A stretch of 64,000 nt of DNA from Dokdonia sp. PRO95 (GCF_000355805.1 NZ_CM001837.1:1888155-1952154), one strand, 5' to 3'. Positions 1 through 10,471 are shown, counted from the first letter of the stretch. Numbers and translations are program-made. The notes: generated by a model from the sequence alone, not told the origin.

Positions 1-348
1 AAAATCTGCAACTTCTAGTCCTAATGCACCAGATAAGTCTTCTAAATCAATAGAGAAATTTGATGGGAAGGTGTCTGTAGTGTATACAGTTACGTAATCT
101 GATAAAACACCTCCTGTAGAACGAGCTACTTGCAATTCGTAAGATGCTACGTTTGGTACTGGCGCTTTTAGTACTCCAGTAATAGCCGTATTCTCTAAAT
201 CTGTAACATCAAGTATTAAATTGTCAAACTCAACAGTTACAAACGATCCATCCTCTGTAGCAGGTAATGGATATTTTTCATTATCCTCACAGCTGAAAAT
301 ACCAACTGCTATAAAGGCAATGAGAAACGTTTTTAATATATTTTTCAT
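1..348 (-). CDS. Lipoprotein of a SusCD locus (3' end outside the window)
   Basis: The reading frame is open from an ATG at 348 to the window edge, giving the first 116 residues only. The N-terminus is a lipoprotein signal peptide: Lys residues, a hydrophobic stretch and the lipobox IFSC with Cys20, followed by acidic EDNEK, so an outer-membrane lipoprotein is likely. The rest is beta-rich and has no motif I can name. It lies 17 nt downstream of susD on the same strand, the place where SusE/SusF-like or other surface glycan-binding lipoproteins usually sit. Specific function unknown. Confidence 0.75.
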   Translation of the reverse strand, partial: MKNILKTFLIAFIAVGIFSCEDNEKYPLPATEDGSFVTVEFDNLILDVTDLENTAITGVLKAPVPNVASYELQVARSTGGVLSDYVTVYTTDTFPSNFSIDLEDLSGALGLEVADF

Positions 349-365
349 TTTTTCTAGTTTTGAAA

Positions 366-2123
366 TTAGTTAATAAATCCAGCTGGATTTTTGTCCCAAA
401 ATACTTGACGTGAAATATCAGCTTGTTGAGCATTTGGATTGTTGTTGATACTTGAATCAGGATATAAAGCACTTCTGTAAAAATCTCCTGGATTAGGGTT
501 TAAAGAAGGTTGCATGTTGTTAGGGAATCCTGTACGACGGTATGCGTTGTATACTTCAAGTCCATTACCAAATGAAGCAATGTGATGCTCTTTCATCACA
601 ACATTGAGTTTAGCGTCATTCCCAACAGCTTGATCATAAGCATCATTTACAAAATTGACATAGTTGTCAATTTGAGCTTGTGAAGCTAAAAATTCTCCTA
701 ATAAAACCTCCTCATTAGCTGCCGTACCTGAATCATCTGCAACAACAATAGTAGATGGATTTAATCCTCCAAAAGAAGTTACTTTATCCATTGAGAATCT
801 GATAGCTTCTTCAAGACTAGCTTGAGCATCACCTATTCCTAATTCTAAGGCAATTTCCGATTTAATAAAAGCGATGTGTGAACTCAAAAGAATTGGTTCT
901 ATCCCAGCTCCTAAAAGACCATCTGCTCCTTCATTCTGAATTCCAGCAGCATCACCTACGTCAAACGCACCTCCAGCAGGGTAAAGTCCCCATACTGTTC
1001 TTTTTGTGTTGTCTGGTGGTATACCATTGTCATCTCCGTGATCACGACCCCAGTAACCTCTAGAAGGAACTGCAGTACAAAAAGGTACAGTAACATCAAC
1101 GTCTTCATATATTGAAGTAACACTAGCATAGTGTCCCGGTGCTGATTGTACAGCACATCCTAGAGTAAATATATCCTCATTCTGTGCGTTAGTATCTTGG
1201 CGGTAGAAATAATAGAATAATCTTGGATCATCAAAGCCTTTTTCTTGTGTCATCTCCCACATCAAGTAATTAGCTAAATATCCAGAAGAATCATTTTCAT
1301 AATTCAAACTGTATCCTGGATGACGAGTGTTAGGGTTTAATCTATTGGCACCATAGTTAAATTGAAGATCTTCTGAAGCATCATCGATTAAATTATTGTC
1401 ATTCAATAATGCAGTAATTCTTCCTGTAACATCAATGCCTAAGTCACTAGCACCTGCTTTTGCATTGTTTAATGCACGAAGCTCTAATGAGTTTGCTGCT
1501 GTAATCCATTTTCCTCTTGAAGTAGAAGAGTTGGCAAGTCCATAGAAGAAGTCTTCTAATGGTTCAATACCAGTACCTGAAGAAAGTAATGCTCTACCTT
1601 GATTTAATTCATCAAATGCTGCTAAATAAACTGATACTTGATCAGTGAAATTTGGACTTTGATTATCAGCGCCTTGTAAAGCTTCTTCTAGTGGAACATC
1701 TCCAAAGAAATCAACTAATGTAAAAAGGACCTGAGCTTTTAATATCTTGGATACACCCAATTGATAAGAGAAGTTTGTTTCAGCTTCTGGGAAATTTTCA
1801 AGTGTTTGAATATCTTGAAGTAATCCTGCGTAAGCGTTTGACCAAATTCCGTTGAAAGTACCTGGGGAGTATGCACCTGCATAAACACTAGATCCTGTCA
1901 TTGAGAACTGTCTAGTTACAGATGAAGCAAATGATCCATACCCTCCTGTAGTTGAAGCAAATCCTGCAAAATTTAATTGAATATTATTAAACAAGAATTG
2001 CGGATCAAGTTGGTCTTGTCCTACTTGAGTAGGACTCTCTAGTAAATCTAACTCTGTGGTCTCGCACGAATTAGTAGCAAATATCATAGATAATGCCAAT
2101 ATAGAATAAAATATTTTTTTCAT
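366..2123 (-). CDS. SusD/RagB-like nutrient-binding outer-membrane lipoprotein (pair 1)
   Basis: This 585-residue protein starts with a lipoprotein signal (lipobox TNSC, Cys20), followed by ETTELDLLESPTQ, typical of SusD-family N-termini. Length and composition fit the SusD-like alpha-helical TPR fold, and the C-terminal part has the usual YNAYRRTGFPNNMQPS stretch. SusD proteins cap the SusC channel and bind the substrate before TonB-driven import. The gene lies 10 nt downstream of its susC, so the two are co-transcribed. The substrate cannot be read from sequence; no glycan enzyme is nearby in the window. Confidence 0.9.
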   Translation of the reverse strand: MKKIFYSILALSMIFATNSCETTELDLLESPTQVGQDQLDPQFLFNNIQLNFAGFASTTGGYGSFASSVTRQFSMTGSSVYAGAYSPGTFNGIWSNAYAGLLQDIQTLENFPEAETNFSYQLGVSKILKAQVLFTLVDFFGDVPLEEALQGADNQSPNFTDQVSVYLAAFDELNQGRALLSSGTGIEPLEDFFYGLANSSTSRGKWITAANSLELRALNNAKAGASDLGIDVTGRITALLNDNNLIDDASEDLQFNYGANRLNPNTRHPGYSLNYENDSSGYLANYLMWEMTQEKGFDDPRLFYYFYRQDTNAQNEDIFTLGCAVQSAPGHYASVTSIYEDVDVTVPFCTAVPSRGYWGRDHGDDNGIPPDNTKRTVWGLYPAGGAFDVGDAAGIQNEGADGLLGAGIEPILLSSHIAFIKSEIALELGIGDAQASLEEAIRFSMDKVTSFGGLNPSTIVVADDSGTAANEEVLLGEFLASQAQIDNYVNFVNDAYDQAVGNDAKLNVVMKEHHIASFGNGLEVYNAYRRTGFPNNMQPSLNPNPGDFYRSALYPDSSINNNPNAQQADISRQVFWDKNPAGFIN

Positions 2124-2133
2124 TTTCTTTTTT

Positions 2134-5100
2134 TTAGAATGTTGCGTTTAGACTAAAACCAAATCTTTTAGAAGTAGGTCCTGTGAGGTAATCAAACCCT
2201 TGACCATTTCCTACACCTGTACTTGATACATCTGGATCAAAATTAAGACCATCTGGGAAGTTTATAGCTTTAAACCATAAATTTTGACCGATGAAGTTAA
2301 CTCTAAGGCTACCTAATGGTGTGCGTTCTAAAAGTTTCTCAGGGAATGTATAACCTAAAGATACTTCTCTTAAACGTATTGAGGTAGCATCATAGATTGC
2401 TTGTTCATCAATAAAGAATCCAGAATTTCTAAAACCTACATCTGTAGCTGCTATTTGTATGTTGTTAGGAGCTCCATCTTGTGTTACACCTGGTAATACA
2501 TACGTTTGAGTTCTATCGAAATTTGTATCCTCAGTTAATCCACGAGCTAGAAGTGCCGCAGCTGTTGTAGAATACATATCTCCTCCATGTTGATATTCAA
2601 GTTGAGCTTGTAATGAGAAGCCTTTATAAGAGAATTCATTTATTACTGTTGATCTCCAGTCTGCATTCGGATCACCGATTACAGATAGGTTGTTGTCTAC
2701 AAGGTAATTACCATCACTTCCCACAACTAAGTTGTTGTTTGCATCTCTCGTGATTGAGCTACCTACAATGACACCAAAAGCTTCGCCTGATATAGCCGCG
2801 TTACCTAAGTTACTAAATCCAGCGAAAACAGTAATACTTCCGTCCTCACCTCCGTTATCTTCAACAATATTCTCATTAACAGACCATTGTCCATTAATAT
2901 CCCAGTTGAAATCACCTTCTTTCTCTCCGCGAATTGCTTTAATTCCGAATCCTACTTCAATACCTTTATTAGTAATTTCTCCAATGTTATCAGATGTAAC
3001 AGTATATCCTGTTGCAGGATCTAAGAGTCTATTCTGGATAATAAGATCATTAGAAACTTTATCATAAACAGATAAATCTAGGGATAATCTATTCTTAAAT
3101 AAGCGTGCTTCTATACCAGCTTCAAGTTCTTGAATAAGTTCAGGTTTTAAATCTGGATTTCCTAAAGTATTTGCTACAGTAAGAACGTTTACTGCTCCAC
3201 CATCTTGATTTTGGAATACGTTTGTTCCACTTCCAAGCCCAATTGTTGTTGCATATGGGTTAGGGAAACCTGCAGAAGATCCATATCCTACTCTAAGTTT
3301 TATGTAGTTAACAACATCATTGCCTTTAAGAGACTCAAATGCAGACGTAGGGATTAATGATAAACTCGCAGAAGGATAGAATATAGCTCTGTTTTCTTTT
3401 GGTAAAGAAGAGAACCAATCATTTCTACCTTGTAAGTTTAAATAAGCATAGTTATCGTAACCAAGTGTTACGTTTCCGTAAAGACCTATGATATTTTGCT
3501 CTTGAAAACCTGTAAAACCGTTTGATTCTTCAAAATTGTTGTGAGTCAATAGACCATAAACAAATTGTTGATTACTCGAAACTCCTTGAAGACTCGTAAC
3601 TTCTCTTCTTGGGTTGAGACCAATGTTACCATCAATATTTAATTTGTCAGAAATAGATTTATCAAAGTTTAAACTTAATGTGTGATCCCAAGTTTCATTT
3701 ATTCTACTAGAAGTAGTTAAAACACCACCTTGGATTTGATTACCTCCTTTATTTGCTCCATACTGCTGCTCTTGTGAATAAGTATCATATGCTACACGGT
3801 AACTTACGTTGAACCAATCGCTAATATCATAAGATGCAGATATATTAGTAAAGAATCTATTCACGCGTTCATCATTCTGAATGTTGTTTAATGTCCAGAA
3901 AGGATTGTCAATATCATTTCCACCTCTATAGTAAACACTTGAGTTGTCTACCGGGTTTTGATATGGAAGCCCAATTAAGTCTACACTTCTAGGTGTATAG
4001 AGAACGTTTGCAAAAAGTGATGCTGTTCCTGCTGCAGGGTTACTTCCTGTAGCAACTGCAGTAGGAGGTGTTGTTCTGTCTGTTCTTGTAAAGTTGAATG
4101 AGCTAGATATATTCAATCCATTTGCGAGTTTTGTAGATCCTCCGGCACTAAAGTTAATACGTTGGTATGTACTTGTTTTTACAAATCCTTCTTCATCAGT
4201 ACGTCCAAAACTTACATTATAAGAACCTTTGTCTGTTGAAGAGTTTACCCCTATAGAAGTTGTAGTTACGCCTCCTGTAGTAAAGAATTGCTCAACACTG
4301 TCGTAAGGACGGTAAGCATAATCTGCACCTTGAAATTCTGGGAACACATCTGCAAGAGCAGCTCTGTCATATGGGTGTGGTACATTACCATTTTCATCTA
4401 CGCCATTTGTACCTCTAGAATCAAAATTAGGTCCCCAGTTACTAAATGCTTGAGAGTATGACTGGTAAAATCCATTACCATAAGTATCTTGATAATCTGG
4501 AAGGTTTGCAATCTCAGTCACAAAATATGATTGATCTACAGAAACTTCAAACTTCTTTTGAAGAGACCCTGAGGTAGAACCAGACTTAGTCGTGATAAGA
4601 ACAACACCATTACGTCCAGCTTGTCCGTATAGAGTTGTTGCACTTAAACCTTTAAGAACTGATATTTCAGCAATGTTGTTAGGATCAATATCTAGGAAAC
4701 GTGATGATGCAGAGTTTCCACCTGAGTTAAACCCTTGGTCAGAATTAGTAGCTGTATTAAATGGGATCCCATCAACAACAAAAAGTGGCTGGTTACTACC
4801 ATTAATAGAAGAATAACCACGGATAATAATGTTTGTACCAGATCCTGCAAGTCCAGAGGTTTGCTGTATGTTTACCCCAGGAGCTTTACCTTGAAGTACA
4901 CGAGCAACATCTGTAGAAGGTCTTGATCCAATCGCTTCAGATTGAATGGTGGTTACTGCATAACCTACCGCCTTTTTTTCTCTTTTAATTCCTTGAGCAG
5001 TAACAATTACTTCTTCAAGAGCATTATCTGTTGCAAGGCCTACGTTAATAGTTGTCTGATTTCCTACAGTTATTTCCTTTGTAGTGAATCCTACGAAACT

Positions 5101-5313
5101 GAAAATAAGAACATCAGTTGGACTCGCTTGAATTGAATAATTACCGTCAAAATCGGTTTGTGTTCCAGTTGATGTTCCTTTAACAATGACATTTGCACCA
5201 GGCAAAGGACCATTTTCTTCGGTAACAGTTCCGGAAACTGTTGTCTGTGCAAGGGAAACTTGCACTACAAACGCTAGTAATAGCGTTAAAATTCCACTAA
5301 ACTTTGTTTTCAT
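2134..5313 (-). CDS. SusC/RagA-family TonB-dependent outer-membrane receptor (pair 1)
   Basis: The 1059-residue protein has a signal peptide (about residues 1-23, ending LAQ), a carboxypeptidase-regulatory-like domain (about 25-95, with GPLPGANVIVKG and TDFDGNYSI), a TonB-box/plug region (about 100-235, with EEVIVTAQG and QPLFVVDGIPF) and a long beta-barrel ending in aromatic Phe (SLNATF). This is the standard SusC architecture and length. It imports oligomers with its SusD partner, powered by TonB-ExbBD. Its first codons and leader are almost identical to those of the second susC in this window. Confidence 0.95.
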   Translation of the reverse strand: MKTKFSGILTLLLAFVVQVSLAQTTVSGTVTEENGPLPGANVIVKGTSTGTQTDFDGNYSIQASPTDVLIFSFVGFTTKEITVGNQTTINVGLATDNALEEVIVTAQGIKREKKAVGYAVTTIQSEAIGSRPSTDVARVLQGKAPGVNIQQTSGLAGSGTNIIIRGYSSINGSNQPLFVVDGIPFNTATNSDQGFNSGGNSASSRFLDIDPNNIAEISVLKGLSATTLYGQAGRNGVVLITTKSGSTSGSLQKKFEVSVDQSYFVTEIANLPDYQDTYGNGFYQSYSQAFSNWGPNFDSRGTNGVDENGNVPHPYDRAALADVFPEFQGADYAYRPYDSVEQFFTTGGVTTTSIGVNSSTDKGSYNVSFGRTDEEGFVKTSTYQRINFSAGGSTKLANGLNISSSFNFTRTDRTTPPTAVATGSNPAAGTASLFANVLYTPRSVDLIGLPYQNPVDNSSVYYRGGNDIDNPFWTLNNIQNDERVNRFFTNISASYDISDWFNVSYRVAYDTYSQEQQYGANKGGNQIQGGVLTTSSRINETWDHTLSLNFDKSISDKLNIDGNIGLNPRREVTSLQGVSSNQQFVYGLLTHNNFEESNGFTGFQEQNIIGLYGNVTLGYDNYAYLNLQGRNDWFSSLPKENRAIFYPSASLSLIPTSAFESLKGNDVVNYIKLRVGYGSSAGFPNPYATTIGLGSGTNVFQNQDGGAVNVLTVANTLGNPDLKPELIQELEAGIEARLFKNRLSLDLSVYDKVSNDLIIQNRLLDPATGYTVTSDNIGEITNKGIEVGFGIKAIRGEKEGDFNWDINGQWSVNENIVEDNGGEDGSITVFAGFSNLGNAAISGEAFGVIVGSSITRDANNNLVVGSDGNYLVDNNLSVIGDPNADWRSTVINEFSYKGFSLQAQLEYQHGGDMYSTTAAALLARGLTEDTNFDRTQTYVLPGVTQDGAPNNIQIAATDVGFRNSGFFIDEQAIYDATSIRLREVSLGYTFPEKLLERTPLGSLRVNFIGQNLWFKAINFPDGLNFDPDVSSTGVGNGQGFDYLTGPTSKRFGFSLNATF

Positions 5314-5337
5314 TTTTATAAATTATTTGAATTAGCC
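5255..5337 (-). repeat. 83-bp susC 5' module, copy 1
   Basis: The segment covers the signal-peptide codons and 24 nt of leader of the first susC. It matches 10389-10471, in the same relation to the second susC, at 82 of 83 positions (the difference is A at 5280 against G at 10414). Similarity falls sharply on both sides, so this is more than shared protein ancestry. Confidence 0.9.
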
Positions 5338-5586
5338 GTGGCTAAAATAACATTTTATATATAAAAATTAATATTTCTTTAACGAAATTAAGGTTGGAAA
5401 TGAGGTTAGTAGGGTGTTTTATTAACTTATTATTAATATTTATAGTCTTAATGTTCAGAAAAACAGAGGGTTGACATGAAATGACATATTGTTAAGAAAA
5501 ATTCAAAATTATTACAAAAGCTTTATGATTTTAACATTTTATAATTCATTAGATTTTATTGTTTACTATTGCTAATCTGTTAAGCC
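5338..5586. other. AT-rich intergenic stretch before susC pair 1
   Basis: No open frame of note. The region must hold the promoter of the first susC-susD unit, since a terminator separates it from the upstream genes, but I see no full TTTG/TAnnTTTG pair on the minus strand. Otherwise nothing recognisable. Confidence 0.5.
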
Positions 5587-5625
5587 AAAAAAAAAAGGCC
5601 ACTCATGAATTGAGTGGCCTTTTTA
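5587..5625 (-). terminator. Intrinsic terminator of susC-susD pair 2
   Basis: A perfect 9-bp stem (5597-5605 with 5611-5619, GGCCACTCA/TGAGTGGCC) with a 5-nt loop. It is flanked by ten A on the left, the U-tract for minus-strand transcription, and by five T on the right. It sits 25 nt after the second susD stop and separates the two SusCD units. Confidence 0.9.
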
Positions 5626-5643
5626 GATGTTAATTACAAAAGT

Positions 5644-7239
5644 TTAGTTAACGTCCCAAAATAATTTACTGATTATTAAATCGCCATTTGATAAGTTGGC
5701 TGCCGCTGCGTCTCTGTTCGCACCGTTGAGAGTTTGTAATATTTGTGGGTATCTTAATCTAAATGGTAAATCAGATACCGATGGATCAACAGGTCCTGCT
5801 TCAAAAACGTAACTTTCTACTCTGTTTTCTGGTGCTAGTCCATCAATCTGTTCTTGAGGAAGATCAACAGTTTCATTTACCTGAACTAAAATGTTAGGAA
5901 AACCTGTTCTTCTGTACTCAGTGTAAGCTTGATGTCCTTGCATGTATAAAGCAATATATTTTTGATTTAAAACATTTGCTTGATTTGCTGGAGGAAGGTT
6001 GCTTACAAATGTCGCTATATCTACAGCAGGAACTCCCCACTTTTCCATACTTGCTGCTACACCGTCTTCATAGTTCGCTTGCGCGAAACCATTTCTTTCA
6101 GAAATTAAGAACTGAACTTCCGCATATTCCATCAGCATTTCTCGGTAATCAGGTTTAATAACATTACTACTTGGATAAGAGTATGTAGTTCTATCTAGAA
6201 AATTAGTATTTCTAAATGCATACGGCACTCCTAAATAGTCATCGTAATCCATAGTTACTGCTGCTGTCCCTGATTTCACATCTTCGATGTCAACAGAAAT
6301 TGGCACAGCCATTTGAAATAATCTTGGATCTTGATCAAAGTTTCCTCTTTCACCTTTAAGTAGTTCAACAAAAGGAGCAGCTACTGCAAAGTCTGTTCTA
6401 GTAAGAAATGCTCCCCATAGTGGAGATGCATTTGCGTCTGCAGTATCATAGGCTTGTGAAGCATTGTCATCATTTGATGTCATTACTCCGCTAGCAATTG
6501 CTGCGTCAAAAGCAGTTTGATATGCACCAGCATCAACACCTTTGATAGTTGTAGCAACTCTTAAGATAAGTGAGTTAGCAAACTTTTTCCATTTTGTTGC
6601 ATCACCATTAAATATGTTGTCTCCATTTGTAAAAACAAGTTCATCCTCATTAATCATATCTGCAGATTCTCTTAGTTCTTTAAGAATATCTGTGTAGATG
6701 TCCTCTTGCGCAGCAAATACAGGTGTAAAGTTTCCAGCTTCTAATTGTGCTGCTTGGAAAGTTTCATTGTCAGATCCATAAGAGTAGTAAGGCACATCCC
6801 CAAAGAAATTTGTCAACTCATAGAACATATAAGATAACATAATACGAGATGCAGCAATTTGATTATCATTATTGCCTGATGCAGCTGCATCGCCTCTTGT
6901 TTCCTCATTAGTATTTAAATCTAAAATTGCTTTGAAATCTGTCATCGTCAAATACGTGTTGTTGTAAATTGATTCGGCAGTTGTCTCACGATAAAGAAAT
7001 CTATCTTCATCAGCATAGGCGGTTTGTCCCCAGTATTGCATCCAAGGTAATGTTAGACGCCCTTCGTTAAATCCACTTCTTGAGAAATCTGTAAATTGTT
7101 TCGTAGCGCTTGAAAATATATTAGCGGTTGGAACGACCTCAGGTTGGTTAGGATTTATGTTTAGCTCAACTAAGTCATCGGTGCATGATGTGAATGCGCC
7201 CGTGATTAGTAGTATAATTATAAAAAAGTTAGTTTTCAT
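5644..7239 (-). CDS. SusD-like nutrient-binding lipoprotein (pair 2)
   Basis: 531 residues with a lipoprotein signal (lipobox FTSC, Cys19) followed by acidic TDDLVELNINPNQPE; the early NINPNQP motif is typical of the SusD-like_2 group. The central part contains MLSYMFYELTNFFGDVPYYS, a usual TPR-region signature of the family, and the C-terminus has YTEYRRTGFPN. The gene follows its susC after 4 nt and ends before a strong terminator. It should act as the surface lid of the adjacent SusC channel. Substrate unknown. Confidence 0.9.
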   Translation of the reverse strand: MKTNFFIIILLITGAFTSCTDDLVELNINPNQPEVVPTANIFSSATKQFTDFSRSGFNEGRLTLPWMQYWGQTAYADEDRFLYRETTAESIYNNTYLTMTDFKAILDLNTNEETRGDAAASGNNDNQIAASRIMLSYMFYELTNFFGDVPYYSYGSDNETFQAAQLEAGNFTPVFAAQEDIYTDILKELRESADMINEDELVFTNGDNIFNGDATKWKKFANSLILRVATTIKGVDAGAYQTAFDAAIASGVMTSNDDNASQAYDTADANASPLWGAFLTRTDFAVAAPFVELLKGERGNFDQDPRLFQMAVPISVDIEDVKSGTAAVTMDYDDYLGVPYAFRNTNFLDRTTYSYPSSNVIKPDYREMLMEYAEVQFLISERNGFAQANYEDGVAASMEKWGVPAVDIATFVSNLPPANQANVLNQKYIALYMQGHQAYTEYRRTGFPNILVQVNETVDLPQEQIDGLAPENRVESYVFEAGPVDPSVSDLPFRLRYPQILQTLNGANRDAAAANLSNGDLIISKLFWDVN

Positions 7240-7243
7240 TTTC

Positions 7244-10200
7244 TTAAAATTTTAATTGTACGTTAAAACCGTAGCTTTTTGTTGATGGAAGAGATCCCCC
7301 TTCAGAACCTTGAATGTTACCACTTCCTGATGTAGCCACTTCTGGGTCGAAGTTATCATTATCAAGACCCCAGACACCTAAGTTTCTACCAAAAGCAGAT
7401 ACCATTACATCAGATACTCCTAGGTTTTTAATCCAGTCAGTAGGTAATCTGTAGCTAAGAGAAACTTCTCTTAGTTTAATGTAATCAGCATCGAACACAT
7501 TGGCTGCATCTGGCCCAAAAAAGTAGTCAGTACCCTCTTGTTGTGCAGAGATGACTTGTGTGTTTTCTGCAGTGTCTGTAACCGTGTAATTGCCATTTGC
7601 ATCATAAGTTACTGTTCCTGTTACACCTTCTAAAACTGTTCCTACTTCACGCTTATTATCGGTAGCTGTTTGTTCAAGAATACCAGAATAGTTACCCCAT
7701 ATGTTAGTTAAAGATCTGTATTTTCCACCTTCTTGGATATCGACTAAAAATCCTAAGCTTAGATTTTTATAGCGGAAAGTATTTCTAATTCCTAAATTAA
7801 AATCAGGTAAAATTGTTCCTAAATTTTCTTGATCTTGAGTCTCTGCAAAACTTCCATTAGAGTTAACTACTTTATTTCCTTGATCATCAAAAACAAAATT
7901 CGTTCCTCTTATAATTCCATAAGGTTCACCTACAACAGCGTTTAGGGTTACTGAGTTAAATGGAAAGCCTGCGATTTGTAAAGATTCGACTCCATCAATT
8001 AATTCAATTAACTCATTGTTATTTTTAGAGAAGTTGAATGTTGTGTCCCAAGAAAAATCTTCTGTTTGAATAACAGTTGCATTTAATAAAGCTTCAATAC
8101 CTCTATTTCTCAATGTTCCACCATTTGTAAATGTTGAAGAGAAACCAGTAGCGGGGTCAACTTGAACTGGTGTAATTAGGTTGGAAGTTTCTTCGTTATA
8201 GTAGGTAAGGTCGAAGCTTATACGATTTTGTAAAAATGCCATTTCTAGACCAAATTCGTAGGTGTTCTTGAATTCTGGTTCCAGATTTGGATTTTGACTT
8301 GTATTAGATGTACTAAAAGGTACATCTCCCAAGAATGGAATTGAAGCACTAAATATTGTTGCTAGTGAATATGGGTCAGTATCACTTGCGACCTCGGCAT
8401 ATCCACCACGTATTTTACCAAACGAAAGCCATTCAGCCTCAATAAGATTAGAGAATACAAGACTACCATTTACACTTGGATAAAAGAATGAAGCGTTATC
8501 CGCTGGTAGTGTTGATGACCAATCATTTCGTCCTGTAAAAGTTAAATAAGCAAAATTGTCATATCCTAAAGATACTGATCCAAATACGCTGTTAACACGT
8601 TTTCTTGAATCAAACTCTGTTGCTTGTGCTGGATCTGCAGAGTTACTTATTGTGTAAAGTCCTGGGACTACAAGTCCTCCCGAAGTTGCTGCAGAAAGTC
8701 GATGGAATTCAGCATCCCTTCTGTTTGTACCTAGAAAAGTATTAAGACTCACTTTGTTATCAAAGAATTTTTTATCATAGTGAACGCGGGCTTCATAGTT
8801 TATTTCTTCGAAATCACGATCTGATTCGGCGTAACCTGCGACACCTTGAGAACCAACAGCTACACGTTCATTTATTCTAAAGTCATATGTATCTGCATAA
8901 ACTTTACCTACAACATAGAGATCGTCGGTAAAATTATAAGTTGCACCTAGATTCCCGTACCAACGAGTTCTTTTGTCTTTTGCTGTGTTTTCATATAAAG
9001 TCCAGTAAGGGTTATCGGAGTATCTAGGATTTCCGTTTGTAGCAGAAATTCTGTTCCAAGGTCTTTGTGATCCATCAGCGAGTTTGTAGTCTCTCAAGCG
9101 ACCATAATCAAGTGAAGTTTGTCCAAATTGGTAAAGCTGTTGAACTACACCTGCACCAGTATATCCAGAAGCTGGTCTGTTAAAACCTTCGGTAACTGTT
9201 AAATTCACAATCGCTTCAACTTTAAGCTTATCAGAAATCTGACTAGAAGCATTAAAATTTATTGAGTTTTTTCTCAGATTAGAGTTAGGAACAATACCAT
9301 CTGTTCTCGTATTGTTAGCACTTAAACGCATTGTTGACTTATCTGTTCCTTGAGAGAATGATACGCCATTGTTATAAGAAACACCAGTATCCCAAAATGA
9401 GTCAATGTTATTTTTAGGTGCAGACCAAGCACGAGTTTGAAGAAAATCATCTTCAAATTCCGGATCAAACGCATCCCAGTGTAACACTTGTTGTCCTTCA
9501 AATCTAGGACCCCATGATTCATCAGTACCGTAGTCTACTACGTCATATGTAGTGCCATTTATCGTAGCTTGATTAAATCCAGCTTGGCCTATAGTACTTG
9601 CATCACCAGCACCTCCTCCGTAGAGTTTTTGAATTTTAGGGAGAATATTAACTGTTTCAAATGTGATTCCTGAGTTTACCGTAACTTCAGCTCTTCCTTT
9701 TTTTCCAGATTTTGTAGTGATGAGAATCACACCATTACTTGCTCTAGATCCATAAAGTGCTGCTGCTGGCCCCCCTTTAAGAACGTTCATTGTAGCAATG
9801 TCATCTGGATTGATGTCAAATCCAGCATCGCCATAATCTCTACCACCACCACCAGATTGGGTAGATGAAGAGTTGTAGTTACTATTATCTAATGGTATAC
9901 CATCTACAACAATAAGAGGTCTATTTTCACCCGTTATTGATGATGCACCACGAATTACAATTCTTGTAGAACCTCCTAAGTTACCGGTAGCATTAGAAAT
10001 TTGTACACCGGCCACTTTTCCTGATATTGAGTTAAGTGCATTTGGGTTTCTAGTTTCCGCAATTTCTTCGCCGGAAACTTCTTGAGTTGAGTATCCTAGT
10101 GATTTTTTCTCTCTAGAAATACCTAAGGCTGTGATTACCACCTCGTCTAGCGCATCTCCAGCAGCTAGCGTTACATTGATAGTTGAAGAAGTACCAACTA

Positions 10201-10447
10201 CTATAGTTTGGTCTGTAAATCCAACATAAGTAAATACAAGAGATTGCCCTTGTTCTGCCTCTATTGAGTAATTACCATCAAAATCTGTTTGAGTACCTGT
10301 GTTAGTTCCTTTTAAAAGAACATTTGCTCCTGGAAGTGGTACGCCGGTATCGTCTTTCACCGTTCCAGTCACTGTTAATTGTGCAAACGAAACTTGCACT
10401 ACAAACGCTAGTAGTAGCGTTAAAATTCCACTAAACTTTGTTTTCAT
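7244..10447 (-). CDS. SusC/RagA-family TonB-dependent outer-membrane receptor (pair 2)
   Basis: 1067 residues with a signal peptide (ending FAQ), carboxypeptidase-regulatory-like domain (GVPLPGANVLLKG, TDFDGNYSI), plug domain (DEVVITALG, RPLIVVDGIPLDN) and a beta-barrel ending in Phe (NVQLKF). The signal peptide differs from that of the first SusC at one residue (L to F), but the mature proteins diverge clearly, so they probably carry different ligands. It heads a two-gene unit with the susD 4 nt downstream. Confidence 0.95.
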   Translation of the reverse strand: MKTKFSGILTLLLAFVVQVSFAQLTVTGTVKDDTGVPLPGANVLLKGTNTGTQTDFDGNYSIEAEQGQSLVFTYVGFTDQTIVVGTSSTINVTLAAGDALDEVVITALGISREKKSLGYSTQEVSGEEIAETRNPNALNSISGKVAGVQISNATGNLGGSTRIVIRGASSITGENRPLIVVDGIPLDNSNYNSSSTQSGGGGRDYGDAGFDINPDDIATMNVLKGGPAAALYGSRASNGVILITTKSGKKGRAEVTVNSGITFETVNILPKIQKLYGGGAGDASTIGQAGFNQATINGTTYDVVDYGTDESWGPRFEGQQVLHWDAFDPEFEDDFLQTRAWSAPKNNIDSFWDTGVSYNNGVSFSQGTDKSTMRLSANNTRTDGIVPNSNLRKNSINFNASSQISDKLKVEAIVNLTVTEGFNRPASGYTGAGVVQQLYQFGQTSLDYGRLRDYKLADGSQRPWNRISATNGNPRYSDNPYWTLYENTAKDKRTRWYGNLGATYNFTDDLYVVGKVYADTYDFRINERVAVGSQGVAGYAESDRDFEEINYEARVHYDKKFFDNKVSLNTFLGTNRRDAEFHRLSAATSGGLVVPGLYTISNSADPAQATEFDSRKRVNSVFGSVSLGYDNFAYLTFTGRNDWSSTLPADNASFFYPSVNGSLVFSNLIEAEWLSFGKIRGGYAEVASDTDPYSLATIFSASIPFLGDVPFSTSNTSQNPNLEPEFKNTYEFGLEMAFLQNRISFDLTYYNEETSNLITPVQVDPATGFSSTFTNGGTLRNRGIEALLNATVIQTEDFSWDTTFNFSKNNNELIELIDGVESLQIAGFPFNSVTLNAVVGEPYGIIRGTNFVFDDQGNKVVNSNGSFAETQDQENLGTILPDFNLGIRNTFRYKNLSLGFLVDIQEGGKYRSLTNIWGNYSGILEQTATDNKREVGTVLEGVTGTVTYDANGNYTVTDTAENTQVISAQQEGTDYFFGPDAANVFDADYIKLREVSLSYRLPTDWIKNLGVSDVMVSAFGRNLGVWGLDNDNFDPEVATSGSGNIQGSEGGSLPSTKSYGFNVQLKF

Positions 10448-10471
10448 TTTTATAAATTATTTGAATTAGCC
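10389..10471 (-). repeat. 83-bp susC 5' module, copy 2
   Basis: This is the partner of 5255-5337, covering signal-peptide codons and the proximal leader of the second susC. Beyond 10471 the two upstream regions no longer resemble each other. Confidence 0.9.
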
